This document shows, one piece after another, positions 1 through 8,452 of a DNA stretch of 64,000 nucleotides. The DNA is from Tianweitania sp. UT-5YL-CI-8 (GTDB lineage Bacteria; Pseudomonadota; Alphaproteobacteria; Rhizobiales; Rhizobiaceae), in the NCBI RefSeq assembly GCF_030010215.1, contig NZ_JASCRR010000002.1:434001-498000 (forward strand), given 5' to 3'. Numbering within the stretch: position 1 is the stretch's first letter; every line of letters begins with the position of its first letter. The notes under the pieces are model-generated. The model made no database searches. It had not been told where the DNA came from and worked only from the letters and a program-made list of their open reading frames with translations. Made by a program: the position numbers and the translations under genes.

Positions 1-696
1 GATCCATACGCCTCACTCAATCCGCGGATGACCGTCCAGCAGATTCTCGAAGAACCCTTCGAGATCCATCATTCCTTGAGTGGCAGCAAGCGGGCCGCCC
101 GCGTGCGCGAGCTGCTTGATCAGGTCGGACTGCCCTCTTCGCATGCCAATCGCTATCCGCACGAGTTTTCCGGTGGCCAGCGCCAGCGCATCGGTATCGC
201 CCGCGCAATCGCGCTCAATCCCAAATTGATCGTCTGCGACGAGCCGGTTTCAGCGCTCGACGTCTCGATCCAGTCGCAGGTGTTGAACCTGCTCAAGCGC
301 CTGCAGCGGGAGATGGGGCTGTCCTATCTGTTTATTGCGCACGGGCTGGCGGCAGTGAAACACATCTCCGACGATGTCGGTGTCATGTACCTGGGAAAGC
401 TGGTGGAATCCGCGCCAAAAGCGCGCCTTTTCTCGGCGCCTGCGCATCCCTATACGCAGGCATTGATATCTGCCATTCCGGTGCCGGATCCACGCATCAA
501 ACAGCAGCGCATCGTTTTGCAGGGCGATGTACCTTCACCCATTCGGCCTCCATCCGGTTGCCGTTTCCATACGCGTTGCTCGCGTGCGACCGACGTCGGG
601 GCGGCCTGCCGGACAATCGAGCCAAAAACTGTTCAGATCGCGCCAGGCCACAACGTCGCGTGCCATCTCTATAATGGTGCTGACGGCGATGTATGA
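1..696 (+). CDS. Oligopeptide/dipeptide ABC transporter ATPase (DppF/OppF-like), 5' end cut by the window
   Basis: The reading frame is open from base 1, so the true start and the Walker A region lie upstream of the window. The first residues, [12 protein letters not shown], match the segment just after Walker A in DppF/OppF ATPases. Visible motifs are the ABC signature [14 protein letters not shown], Walker [13 protein letters not shown] and the switch histidine in FIAHGL. The C-terminus carries the [16 protein letters not shown] and cysteine-containing GCRFHTRCS segments typical of the oligopeptide subfamily. The protein would energise a peptide, opine or nucleoside-like importer whose permeases and binding protein presumably lie upstream. 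The stop lies inside the next gene's first codons, suggesting one operon. About 100 N-terminal residues are missing. Confidence 0.93.
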   Translation, partial: DPYASLNPRMTVQQILEEPFEIHHSLSGSKRAARVRELLDQVGLPSSHANRYPHEFSGGQRQRIGIARAIALNPKLIVCDEPVSALDVSIQSQVLNLLKRLQREMGLSYLFIAHGLAAVKHISDDVGVMYLGKLVESAPKARLFSAPAHPYTQALISAIPVPDPRIKQQRIVLQGDVPSPIRPPSGCRFHTRCSRATDVGAACRTIEPKTVQIAPGHNVACHLYNGADGDV

Positions 697-1396
697 GGTC
701 CTGATCCAAGGTTTTCCGGGCAAGCCCCGGCGCGGCTTTCTCGGCTGGAGCACGACCGTTCTGCTGCACACCGCCGCAGGGCCAGTCCTTTTCGATACCG
801 GCGCAAGTGGCGATCGACCCGGTCTGCTCTGTGCTTTGCAGATGCGCGGCATCGCACCTACCGATGTCGGCACCATCGTGCTTAGCCATCTGCACTTCGA
901 CCATATCGCCAATATCGAGTGCTTTCCCAACGCTGAATTGGTGCTGCACCAGACAGAGCTCAGTTATTACTACGACCACAAGGCTCTCGACATGGCGCTG
1001 CCTGTCTTCCAGATCGAGGGCATGCTGGCGCGCTGCAAGCTGCAGCTGATCCATGGGGAGCTCGAACTCTTCCCCGGTGTACAATTGCTGCACACACCTG
1101 GTCATACCGACGGCCATATCGCGCTGGCCCTGCAGCGCGATGGGAACACCCACGTTCTGGCGCAGGACGCGGTCAAGCATCGTGTCGATGCACGAACGGG
1201 CCTGGCCTCGGGCGCACATGACAGCGTAGCGGCAGCCACGAGCATTGCCCGGATCATGGCCATGGCCGACATCATCGTGCCTGGTCACGACATTTCGTTG
1301 CAGATCAACGGCGTCAGCGTTACCCCAGCCGGACCGCTGCAGACTCAAATCGCCTCAACCATCGATGATGCTGTTTTTCCGCTGGGGTTTTCATGA
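674..1396 (+). CDS. Metallo-beta-lactamase-fold hydrolase (N-acyl-homoserine lactonase/glyoxalase II-like)
   Basis: The 240-residue protein has the MBL metal motif HLHFDH (residues 72-77), an upstream FDTGASGD loop that usually follows strand 4, and later metal ligands in HTPGHTDGH and AQDAV. This arrangement is typical of lactonase-like or thioesterase-like MBL enzymes with a binuclear metal site. The gene overlaps the transporter ATPase at its 5' end and the amidohydrolase by ATGA at its 3' end, so it is translated within the same operon. Substrate is unknown; the context suggests a lactone, ester or thioester in modified-nucleoside salvage. The start is ambiguous between 674 and 689; neither has a clear Shine-Dalgarno. 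An open frame extends further upstream but only as overlap with the ATPase. Confidence 0.88.
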   Translation: MVLTAMYEVLIQGFPGKPRRGFLGWSTTVLLHTAAGPVLFDTGASGDRPGLLCALQMRGIAPTDVGTIVLSHLHFDHIANIECFPNAELVLHQTELSYYYDHKALDMALPVFQIEGMLARCKLQLIHGELELFPGVQLLHTPGHTDGHIALALQRDGNTHVLAQDAVKHRVDARTGLASGAHDSVAAATSIARIMAMADIIVPGHDISLQINGVSVTPAGPLQTQIASTIDDAVFPLGFS

Positions 1397-2691
1397 GCAC
1401 GCTGCTGACCAATCTGTTCCTGTGCGACGGCACGCCGGACGGGTTCATGCCCGATGCCGCACTCCTCATCGATGGCGAAACCATCGTCTGGACCGGTATG
1501 GCGCAGCAGGCACCGGCGGCCGCGGCCGTTCGCGACCTCGCGGGTCAAATTGTCATTCCCGGGCTCATCAACACCCATGCTCATGGCGGCATGAGCATAC
1601 AACGTGGCTGTTGCGACGATGGCGATCTGTTTGAATGGGCGCAGACCATCGCGCCCTATACGTCAGTACTCTCGCTGGAAGACAACCGCTTTGGCTGCGA
1701 GCTGGCGGTAATGGAAATGGTGCGCAACGGCATCACCACCGCCTGCGATTGCACGCGGTTCGGAGCCGGCATATTCTCAGACGTGGCCAGCGCCATCGGT
1801 ATGCGTTCGCTCAGCGGCGCGCTGGCCAACTCCCCGGAATATCGCAAAGCTGGACGTCCCAACTGGCCGCTTGCGCGGGAAGAGACCGAGGCGGCCATGG
1901 CACGCCATGCTGGCAATGGCTTGGTGCGGCATTTTCTGGGCGCACACTCGCCCTATAGCTGCACAGCAGAACTGCTCGTCGAGGTCAAACGGGCTGCCGA
2001 CAAATTGGGCGTGCCCTTCGTTATCCACTTGGCGGAAAACGCCAAGGAGACAGAGATCGTTCACGCGCGCCATGGCACGACGCCGATGCGCTGGCTGCAC
2101 GACCTGGGTGTGCTCGACGAGCGCTCCATCCTGGCGCACTGCATCTGGCTCGATGCCGAGGAGATAGCGCTCCTCGCCAAGACCGGCGCAGGCATTGCCC
2201 ACAATCCCGTCTCCAACGCCAAGCTCGCCAGCGGCATTGCTCCAATCCCCGCCATGCGCCGGGCCGGCATCAAGGTCGGCCTTGGGACCGACAGCACGGT
2301 CAGCAACAACAGCCTCGACATCTTCCAGGAGATGAAAGCTTCGGTATTGCTGCAACGTGCAGCGAGCCTTGATGCCCACATCATCGACGCGGCCGATGCC
2401 TTCGCCATGGCAACCCGGGAAGGTGCCAGGGTGCTCGGCTGGCACGACGCCATCGGCACGCTGGTACCGGGCAAACAAGCCGATCTGGTCGTACTCGATC
2501 TAGACCACCCGCTCGGCAACACCGCGCAGCGCGTGCTCTCAGACCTTGTCTACAGGGCAGGCCCTCAGCACGTGCGCGAAGTGATGGTCGCGGGCAGCAC
2601 CATCTATGCGGACGGCCACTTCAGCAACATCGATGCCACCGCAACCGTTGCGCATATCAAGCAACACTATGCACACACTCCCTCAACTTAG
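1393..2691 (+). CDS. Amidohydrolase, MTA/S-adenosylhomocysteine deaminase-like (TRZ/ATZ family)
   Basis: The 432-residue protein is a metal-dependent amidohydrolase. It shows the HxH pair in INTHAHGG (residues 62 and 64), AHSPYSC, HLAEN, the metal histidine in LAHCIW and the catalytic Asp in GTDSTVSNNSLD. The SNNSLD string is characteristic of the chlorohydrolase/SAH-MTA deaminase branch. Expected reaction: hydrolytic deamination of an adenosine-type nucleoside such as 5'-methylthioadenosine in the cytosol. It overlaps the MBL gene by ATGA and is followed after 10 bases by a phosphorylase-like gene, which would accept the deaminated product. Other substrates, such as 8-oxoguanine or another aminopurine, cannot be excluded from sequence alone. 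Confidence 0.9.
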   Translation: MSTLLTNLFLCDGTPDGFMPDAALLIDGETIVWTGMAQQAPAAAAVRDLAGQIVIPGLINTHAHGGMSIQRGCCDDGDLFEWAQTIAPYTSVLSLEDNRFGCELAVMEMVRNGITTACDCTRFGAGIFSDVASAIGMRSLSGALANSPEYRKAGRPNWPLAREETEAAMARHAGNGLVRHFLGAHSPYSCTAELLVEVKRAADKLGVPFVIHLAENAKETEIVHARHGTTPMRWLHDLGVLDERSILAHCIWLDAEEIALLAKTGAGIAHNPVSNAKLASGIAPIPAMRRAGIKVGLGTDSTVSNNSLDIFQEMKASVLLQRAASLDAHIIDAADAFAMATREGARVLGWHDAIGTLVPGKQADLVVLDLDHPLGNTAQRVLSDLVYRAGPQHVREVMVAGSTIYADGHFSNIDATATVAHIKQHYAHTPST

Positions 2692-2701
2692 GATTCCGAC
2701 A

Positions 2702-3574
2702 ATGACCGATGCCCCGATTGGCCTGATTTCCAGCGCCGCTTCCGAGACACTGTTGCAAGACCGGCGCACCGAAATGGTCATGACCCCATTCGGTGAGGCC
2801 CCGGTCCTACTCGGGACCATTGCCGGGCGCGCAGCGGCGGTGGTCCTGCGCTATAGCGCCAACCTGACGGTGCCCAGCCACAAAATCAACTATCGCGCCA
2901 ATATCTGGGCGCTGCGCGAACTGGGCGTTGAATCCATTATCTCGCAAAATGCTATAGGTTCGGTGAATCCGGCCATACGGCCCGGCGATATCGTGATTTC
3001 CGACGATTTCCTTGATCGGACGAAGAATCGGGCGCAGTCCCTGTTCGACGATTGCGACTGTTGGGTTCGCGTCGACTTCACCGATCCATTCTGCCCGCGT
3101 CTGCGCACCAACCTAATCACCTCCGCCACCAAGTTTTCCAACCGCGTTATCGAACGCGGCGTATTCGTCTGTGCCGAAGGTCCTCGCTTCGAGACTCCAG
3201 CGGAAATCCGCAGCTTCCAGCGTGATGGCGGCGATATCGTCGGCACGCCATTGGTGCCCGAAGTGGTGTTTGCTCGCGAGGCGGAGATGTGTTTCGCCTC
3301 GATCGCTCCCGTCATCAATTTTGGCGCAGGCATGGCTCCGGCGGTCGTCCATTTCGGCCCTGGCAGCATGAACGACGGATATTATCGCGAGGGCCTGCAC
3401 GATCTGATCGAAAAGACCCTGATCGACGCTATCGGCACGATCTCTCGCGAGCGCACCTGCAATTGCGGCAATGCCTTGGTTGGCGGGTTTCACGGTGCGC
3501 CACCAGCCTGGCTGAAATCCAAGAACGTAATGAACGCGGCCGCACCGGCTGACATTTTCGCTACGATCAAATAG
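2702..3574 (+). CDS. MTA phosphorylase/purine nucleoside phosphorylase family protein
   Basis: The 290-residue protein belongs to the trimeric MTAP/PNP family. Family landmarks are NAIGSVNP (phosphate-binding region), PGDIVISDDFLDRTKNR, EGPRFETPAE and VPEVVFAREAEM. It would phosphorolyse a purine nucleoside to free base and a pentose 1-phosphate. The segment preceding the C-terminal helices reads INFGAGM. In MTA phosphorylases this site usually carries Asp residues contacting the 6-amino group, while Asn is typical of enzymes acting on 6-oxopurines. That fits a product of the adjacent deaminase (methylthioinosine or inosine type). The start at 2702 was chosen because the open frame upstream overlaps the amidohydrolase and family homology begins here. 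It is the last gene of the operon; a 200-base non-coding stretch follows. Confidence 0.85.
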   Translation: MTDAPIGLISSAASETLLQDRRTEMVMTPFGEAPVLLGTIAGRAAAVVLRYSANLTVPSHKINYRANIWALRELGVESIISQNAIGSVNPAIRPGDIVISDDFLDRTKNRAQSLFDDCDCWVRVDFTDPFCPRLRTNLITSATKFSNRVIERGVFVCAEGPRFETPAEIRSFQRDGGDIVGTPLVPEVVFAREAEMCFASIAPVINFGAGMAPAVVHFGPGSMNDGYYREGLHDLIEKTLIDAIGTISRERTCNCGNALVGGFHGAPPAWLKSKNVMNAAAPADIFATIK

Positions 3575-3783
3575 CTGCGTCCAGCGTAGCGGGCTCCAAC
3601 CAATAGGTTGCCTTGATCTAGACGGTCCCGAACCATGATCCGTATCACAATTTGAGACGAGAGGTGGTTCCTGCGTCGAAGATAGTTGGAGGCATTGTCA
3701 TAGCGCTATATGGCTTTTTGATCATACAGTACCACCAGCCGACATTTCGCGACTGCAAATTCGGAGATTGGTGCAGGTCGTTG
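3575..3783. other. Non-coding stretch between the nucleoside operon and the IS91 element
   Basis: No convincing reading frame or strong hairpin was found. It presumably holds the operon's 3' end and one boundary of the IS91-type insertion, but IS91 elements lack terminal inverted repeats, so the boundary cannot be placed by eye. Confidence 0.4.
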
Positions 3784-5001
3784 TCATATCGCAGGCAATG
3801 AATGGCATAACGCTGGGCCAGCCCTACTGTGTTCGATCAACCTGCGAAATGGCCACTGGCTCTCCCTGGTACATGGAAAGTCGCGTGGGTCAGGCGGCGC
3901 GGCGACATCCAGGAGTTCGCGGGCGAGCGCGAGGCTGGCCAGCGTGGTTCCCGAAGTCCATCTTGGCAACGTCTCCAGGAGTTCGCGGGCGAGCGCGAGG
4001 CTGGCCTTGCGGGCGGAGCCTGCCAGCAGGCCGTAGTGCCGGATGCGGTGGAACCCGCGTGGCAGGACATGGATCAGGAAGCGGTGGATGAACTCGTCGA
4101 CAGCGAGCGTCATCACCTGCTGGCGGTCGGCACCGTCGCGGTGATAATCCTTGTAGCGGAAGGTGACCCCGGTCTCGTCGAAGGTCATCAGGCGACCGTT
4201 CGAGATTGCGACCCGGTGGGTGTAGCGCGACAGGTAGGCGAGCACCGCCTCCGGTCCGGCGAACGGCGCCTTCGCGTATACCACCCATCGCTTCCCGCGA
4301 ACGGGAGCAAGGTGGCGCAGGAAGGTTCGGCGGTCGGCCAGGTGTGCCATGGTCCCGAAGAAGCCGAGCCGCCCGGCGTCGTGGAGTGCGACCAGCCGCG
4401 CGAGGAAGAGTCTTCGGAACAGCTTGCCGAGCACGCGCACCGGAAGCAGGAAGGCCGGCCGCGACGAGATCCAGCGGCTTCTGTCCGGCGCGATGCCGCC
4501 GCCCGGCACGATCATGTGCACATGTGGATGGTGGGTCATCGCCGATCCCCAGCTGTGGAGCACGGCGGTGATGCCGATGCGTGCGCCGAGATGCTTCGGA
4601 TCGGCGGCAATCATCAGCATCGTCTCTGACGCCGCCTTGAACAGCAGGTCGTAGACCAGCGCCTTGTTCTGGAACGCGATATCGGCGATCTCGGCCGGCA
4701 GCGTGAACACGACGTGGAAGTAGCCGACCGGCAGCAGGTCGGCCTCGCGCGCGGCAAGCCACGTCCGCGCCGCCGCGCCCTGGCACTTCGGGCAGTGCCG
4801 GTTGCGGCAGGAGTTGTAGGCGATGCGCCACTCGCCGCAGTCCTTGCAGGCTTCGACGTGACCGCCGAGCGCCGCGGTGCGGCAGTTCTCGATCGCCGAC
4901 ATGACCTTGATCTGGGCGAGGCTCAGGTGCCCTGCATGAGCGGCCCTGTAGGCAGGACCTGCTGCGCGGAAGATGTCGGCGACCTCGATCGAGGCGCGCA
5001 C
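3784..5001 (-). CDS. IS91-family transposase (HUH/Y2), altered C-terminus
   Basis: The 405-residue protein has an N-terminal zinc-binding cluster (Cys52, 55, 65, 70 and 73), the HUH motif HVH (His160/His162) in THHPHVHMIVPGGG, and the paired tyrosines Tyr256 and Tyr260 in YLSRYTHRVAISNG. These define a Y2 rolling-circle transposase of the IS91 family. It starts with GTG, and the N-terminus EVADIFRAAGPAYRAAH is normal for the family. The C-terminus is unusual. After RHYGLLAGSARK it contains a duplicated SLALAREL segment, encoded by a 33-base direct repeat. It ends without the CPCCGG-type cysteine motif I would expect in relatives, so activity is doubtful. It lies directly downstream of a broken integrase gene. 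Confidence 0.88.
   Translation of the reverse strand: MRASIEVADIFRAAGPAYRAAHAGHLSLAQIKVMSAIENCRTAALGGHVEACKDCGEWRIAYNSCRNRHCPKCQGAAARTWLAAREADLLPVGYFHVVFTLPAEIADIAFQNKALVYDLLFKAASETMLMIAADPKHLGARIGITAVLHSWGSAMTHHPHVHMIVPGGGIAPDRSRWISSRPAFLLPVRVLGKLFRRLFLARLVALHDAGRLGFFGTMAHLADRRTFLRHLAPVRGKRWVVYAKAPFAGPEAVLAYLSRYTHRVAISNGRLMTFDETGVTFRYKDYHRDGADRQQVMTLAVDEFIHRFLIHVLPRGFHRIRHYGLLAGSARKASLALARELLETLPRWTSGTTLASLALARELLDVAAPPDPRDFPCTRESQWPFRRLIEHSRAGPALCHSLPAI
3908..4006. repeat. 33-base direct repeat, two copies 66 bases apart, inside the IS91 transposase
   Basis: Copies at 3908-3940 and 3974-4006 are identical and in the same orientation, with the same reading frame in the transposase, so the encoded segment (K/L)ASLALAREL is duplicated. 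The bases between the copies are not themselves repeated, which points to slippage or a recombination event rather than a regular tandem array. Confidence 0.9.
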
Positions 5002-5306
5002 GGCTCCCGGACCAGCCTGCGCGCCAGATCCGGGCGGTCGAGTGTGTGGATGAAGAGGAAGCGCAGCGCCGACACGATGCTGTTCATCGTCGGTACCGGA
5101 ACGCCGTCCTCCTGCTGCTCGATTTGGAACCGGCGCAGATCGTCGGCGGTCGCCGCGTCAGGTGAACGCCCGAGAAATGCCGCCAGACGTCCGATGTCGC
5201 GGAGATAGTTGCGCTGCGTCTCGCGGGAGAAACGCCGCAGGTTCATGTCGTCGATCAGCCGCTGACGCAGCGGGCTGACGGGTGCGTCGAGATCAGGGAA
5301 AGTCAT
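4923..5306 (-). pseudogene. Truncated site-specific tyrosine recombinase of the IS91 element
   Basis: The protein starts MTFPDLDAPVSPLRQRLIDD and keeps about 97 residues of the SAM-like N-terminal core-binding domain of phage-type integrases (FSRETQRNYLRDIGRLAAFL, PTMNSIVSALRFLF). It then runs out of frame into the start of the transposase gene. Integrases that accompany IS91-type transposases normally run to about 300 residues and carry the catalytic R-H-R-Y set; that domain is entirely missing. A good Shine-Dalgarno (AAGGAG, 7 bases before the ATG) remains. The likely explanation is a deletion near 5010 that joined the integrase N-terminus to the transposase start region. Confidence 0.8.
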
Positions 5307-5716
5307 GGTCAGGCTCCTTGGTGAAGAAGCCCGCCATGCTCTGCCGCTACCGCGCGAGGCTCAATGGAAGCCCGACCTCCGGCCTGTGCCCTCTATCTCA
5401 ACCCCAGGCGCCCTCCCGCGCGAGCGGGTTCGTTCAATCGGCCCCATTTCAGACCTTCAAGCGTTACGCGCTTACTGAGAAGCGCCGTCCCCCATCGAGC
5501 AATGGGCGGATCTGACAGACCCTCGGATGGGAGGACATTCAAAGGAGGACTATAGAGTAGACATAGTTCTCATCTTCACCCGGCGCGGCGCGCCATTCAT
5601 TTCATGAAATCAGCATTGATATGCCCTTTGTTAAGGCAGTTGCCTTTTCGCCCCTCGCCAATCTCCCTGGGCATGCAACACCGCCGGCCCGATGAGATCG
5701 ACAGCAAGGTGACCTG
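5307..5716. other. Intergenic region upstream of the IS91 element
   Basis: No coding frame with family resemblance was found. The region should contain the other IS91 end and the 3' flank of the nucleoside hydrolase operon. I see no clear terminator hairpin with a T-run. Confidence 0.4.
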
Positions 5717-6637
5717 CTAGCCCAGCAGCCGTTCGAAGAGCAGTTTCAGCGCACCATCGCCATCGACTTCCATCGCTACCGAAATGGCGCCGCCCGCAGC
5801 GTCGATGTCGAGCGAACCGGCATAGCCTGTAATCGTCCGATCGACCGAGATCTTGAGCCGCTCACAGGTAAACAGCGCGGCGTCGAGCGCTAAAAGCATC
5901 ACGCAGGGATCATGCAGCGGGCGACTTTCGCCGCCGCCAGTGCTCTGGAAATAGGCGTCGATCAGTTCGCCCGAAATCTTGGCAGCCGCAACGTCGCTGT
6001 CCCTCAGGTCGGCTGCCTGGGCATGCGTGGCGCGGACCTTGCGGGTGACGTCGAGCGGGATCAGCGTGACATCGAGGCCGGAACGGAACACGACGTCAGC
6101 GGCTTCGGGGTCGGCCGCGATGTTGAACTCGGCGCGAGGACCGACATTGCCCGGCTCGTGGATCGCGCCGCCCATGGCGATGACGCGACCCAGGCGTTCG
6201 GCGGAAGCGGGATGCTCCTGCACCAGCCGCGCGACATTGGTTAGCGGGCCGAGCGCCAGGATATCGACGCTGCCGACGTCTGCGGCATCGAGCGTCCTTG
6301 CCAGCCAGGCTATGGCATCGTCTCCGGCAGGCGCTGCGAGCGGTTCGGGAAATGCCACGCCGCCGAGGCCGTCATTGCCGTGAACATAGGATGCATTCCG
6401 GCCCGGACGCGACAAGGGCACGGCGGCGCCCGCTCTCACAGGCACATCGCGGCGATCTTGCAGCGCCAGGATGCGGCCGGCATTACGGGTGGTGGTCTGT
6501 ATGCCGATATTGCCGGCCACCGTGGTGATGCCGAGAATGTCGAACTCGGCCGATTTCAGCGCCAGAAGGATCGCCACCGCGTCGTCGATGCCGGGATCGG
6601 TGTCGATGACGATCTTGCGGGCTTCGGTAGACTGCAT
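5717..6637 (-). CDS. Inosine/uridine-preferring nucleoside hydrolase
   Basis: The 306-residue protein opens with RKIVIDTDPGIDDAVAILLA, whose Asp cluster (DTDPGIDD) binds the catalytic calcium in the IUNH family. Other landmarks are the LGPLTNVARL segment and the C-terminal RPLHDPCVMLL region with the active-site His and a metal Asp. It hydrolyses the N-glycosidic bond of ribonucleosides to base and ribose in the cytosol. The start at 6637 was chosen because the family domain begins five residues later and GAAAGG lies upstream. The gene is the last on the minus strand after the PotABCD-like importer, separated by a 170-base gap with a palindromic repeat, so co-transcription is likely. A second paralogue lies at 26556. 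Confidence 0.92.
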   Translation of the reverse strand: MQSTEARKIVIDTDPGIDDAVAILLALKSAEFDILGITTVAGNIGIQTTTRNAGRILALQDRRDVPVRAGAAVPLSRPGRNASYVHGNDGLGGVAFPEPLAAPAGDDAIAWLARTLDAADVGSVDILALGPLTNVARLVQEHPASAERLGRVIAMGGAIHEPGNVGPRAEFNIAADPEAADVVFRSGLDVTLIPLDVTRKVRATHAQAADLRDSDVAAAKISGELIDAYFQSTGGGESRPLHDPCVMLLALDAALFTCERLKISVDRTITGYAGSLDIDAAGGAISVAMEVDGDGALKLLFERLLG

Positions 6638-6729
6638 AGGCGGCGCCTTTCGGTGCTGACGGATTATGGGCCGCATCCCATTTCTCAGAAACCCGAGCCT
6701 GCGAAGAATGCGCTTTTCAAGGCAGCAGT

Positions 6730-6754
6730 CGCTCTCCCCTGTCAGGGGAGAGCG
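6730..6754. repeat. Perfect 12-base inverted repeat (dispersed palindromic element)
   Basis: Arms 6730-6741 and 6743-6754 (CGCTCTCCCCTG and its complement) pair perfectly around a single central base. The adjoining sequence GCGAAGCAAAGCGGTGATGAG resembles mobile intergenic palindromes common in Mesorhizobium and relatives. Similar CTCCCC/GGGGAG elements occur near 15000-15160 and 19512-19654. It may also act as an RNA-stabilising or terminating hairpin between the permease and the nucleoside hydrolase. Confidence 0.75.
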
Positions 6755-6807
6755 TAGTTTGCGAAGCAAAGCGGTGATGAGATAGTGGCGCCTCACCGAA
6801 GCCCTGA

Positions 6808-7590
6808 TCAGAACCTATGAATGCGCAGTCCCAAGACCTTTTCCGAAATGATCACCACCGTCAGCGTCAGCACGATCGACACCGTCGAGACGGCTGCGGC
6901 TTCGGGCGTGAAGTTGGTGCGGAGGTAGTCGAACAGTTGGATCGGCAGGGTGGAAGTGCCGACGCCCTTCAGCATGAAGGAGATGGTGAAGATGTCGAAG
7001 GAGATGATGAAGGCGAACAGGCAGCCGCCGATGACGCCCGATTTGATCATCGGCAGCATGATGCGGCGGAACCGCACCAGCTTCGGCGCACCCAGGCTGC
7101 GCGCGGCCATGTCCCAGGACGGGTCGAAGCTTTCCAGCGAGGCCGACACGTTGATGAAGACGAACGGCAGCGTGATCAGCACGTGGCCGATGATCATGCC
7201 GACCATGTTCTGCGTGCCAATGCCGATGGCATAGACGAAGAACAGGAGCGAGATCGCCGTGAGTACCTCCGGCAACAGCAGGGGCGCGAGCATGGCGATG
7301 CGCACCACGTCCTTGCTGCGGCGCGCATGCAAGACATGGAACAGTGCCGCCATGGTGCCGATGACGCCCGAGATGATCATGGTCACGAAGGCCACCCACA
7401 AAGAGGTGCGGATCGCCCGCATGAACACCTCGTTGTTGAAGAAGGTGATATACCAGCGGAACGACAGGCCCTGCGGTGGGAAGGTGAGGAAGGCGCCGGC
7501 ATTGAAGGAGGCACCCACCACGACCAGGATGGGCGCGAGCAGGAAGGCATAGATGAGAAGGCAGTAGCCGGTGAGGAACGGTCTCGACAT
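6808..7590 (-). CDS. ABC transporter permease, PotC-like
   Basis: The 260-residue inner-membrane protein has the hydrophobic pattern of about six transmembrane helices. The permease EAA loop reads DMAARSLGAPKLVRFRRIML, where the coupling helix contacts the ATPase. It belongs to the spermidine/putrescine (PotC) branch of type I importers. Its start lies one base after the stop of the partner permease, so translation is probably coupled. Together with the upstream genes it forms one importer. The neighbouring nucleoside hydrolase, PsuK/PsuG-like genes and oxygenase suggest a nucleoside or related substrate rather than a polyamine; this is inference. Confidence 0.92.
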   Translation of the reverse strand: MSRPFLTGYCLLIYAFLLAPILVVVGASFNAGAFLTFPPQGLSFRWYITFFNNEVFMRAIRTSLWVAFVTMIISGVIGTMAALFHVLHARRSKDVVRIAMLAPLLLPEVLTAISLLFFVYAIGIGTQNMVGMIIGHVLITLPFVFINVSASLESFDPSWDMAARSLGAPKLVRFRRIMLPMIKSGVIGGCLFAFIISFDIFTISFMLKGVGTSTLPIQLFDYLRTNFTPEAAAVSTVSIVLTLTVVIISEKVLGLRIHRF

Positions 7591-7591
7591 G

Positions 7592-8452
7592 TCAGGCCAC
7601 CTTCCATTTCATGCGGGTCATGCGGCCGAAAATGACCACGATGACCGCCCCGGTCACCGACAGCATCAGCGCAAGCGCCGAGCCAAACGGCCACTGGAAG
7701 GTATCGATCAGCGCATCGACCACCGTCACCGCCATGGTCTTGACCTTCAATCCGCCGATCAGCGAGGGCGTGACATAGGCGCTGAGCGACAGCACGAAGA
7801 CCAGGATGCAGCCGGCCTGGATGCCCGGCATGGACAGTGGCAGGACGATGCGGCGGAAGGCTGTGGTGCGCGACGCGCCGAGCGAGCGGGCAGCGGCTTC
7901 GAGCGATGGGTCGATGCCCTGGATGCCGTTCATGATCGGCAGGATCATGAACGGAAGGAAGACGTGCACCAGCGCGATGATGATGCCAAGCGCATTGTAC
8001 ATCAGCGGCAGCGGCGAATCGATCAGGCCCATATTGGTCAGCGTGCGGTTGATGAGGCCGTTATTGCCGAGAAGGATTGTCCAGCCATAGCTGCGGATGA
8101 CGATGCCGACCAGAAGCGGCGACAGCACGAGGCCATAGGCCAGGCCGCGAAACCGCATGTTCGGCCGGGTCAGTTGCCAGGCGACGGGGAAGCCGATCAC
8201 CAGGCAGATCGCGGTGGTCAGGAAGCCGATCCACAGCGTGTTGACGACCTGCCAGATATAGAAACTGTCGGCGAAAAAGCGGGCATAATTGACGAGGGTG
8301 AAACCCTCGCCATACGGCGTGCCCTGCCCGGGAACGCGGAAGCTCATGACGCCGATATTGAGATAGGGCAGCACCAGAAAAACGGCCAGCAGAAGTCCTG
8401 CCGGCGCTATCAGCAGATAGGGGCCGATGCCCTTGGTCTTGCCTGGGCTCAT
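7592..8452 (-). CDS. ABC transporter permease, PotB-like
   Basis: The 286-residue protein has an N-terminal helix (YLLIAPAGLLLAVFLVLPYL), a large periplasmic loop and five further hydrophobic segments. The EAA motif reads EAAARSLGASRTTAFRRIVL. It pairs with the PotC-like permease to form the translocation pore. The start codon overlaps the stop of the ATPase gene as ATGA, and the stop is one base before the next start, showing a compact operon. Confidence 0.92.
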   Translation of the reverse strand: MSPGKTKGIGPYLLIAPAGLLLAVFLVLPYLNIGVMSFRVPGQGTPYGEGFTLVNYARFFADSFYIWQVVNTLWIGFLTTAICLVIGFPVAWQLTRPNMRFRGLAYGLVLSPLLVGIVIRSYGWTILLGNNGLINRTLTNMGLIDSPLPLMYNALGIIIALVHVFLPFMILPIMNGIQGIDPSLEAAARSLGASRTTAFRRIVLPLSMPGIQAGCILVFVLSLSAYVTPSLIGGLKVKTMAVTVVDALIDTFQWPFGSALALMLSVTGAVIVVIFGRMTRMKWKVA

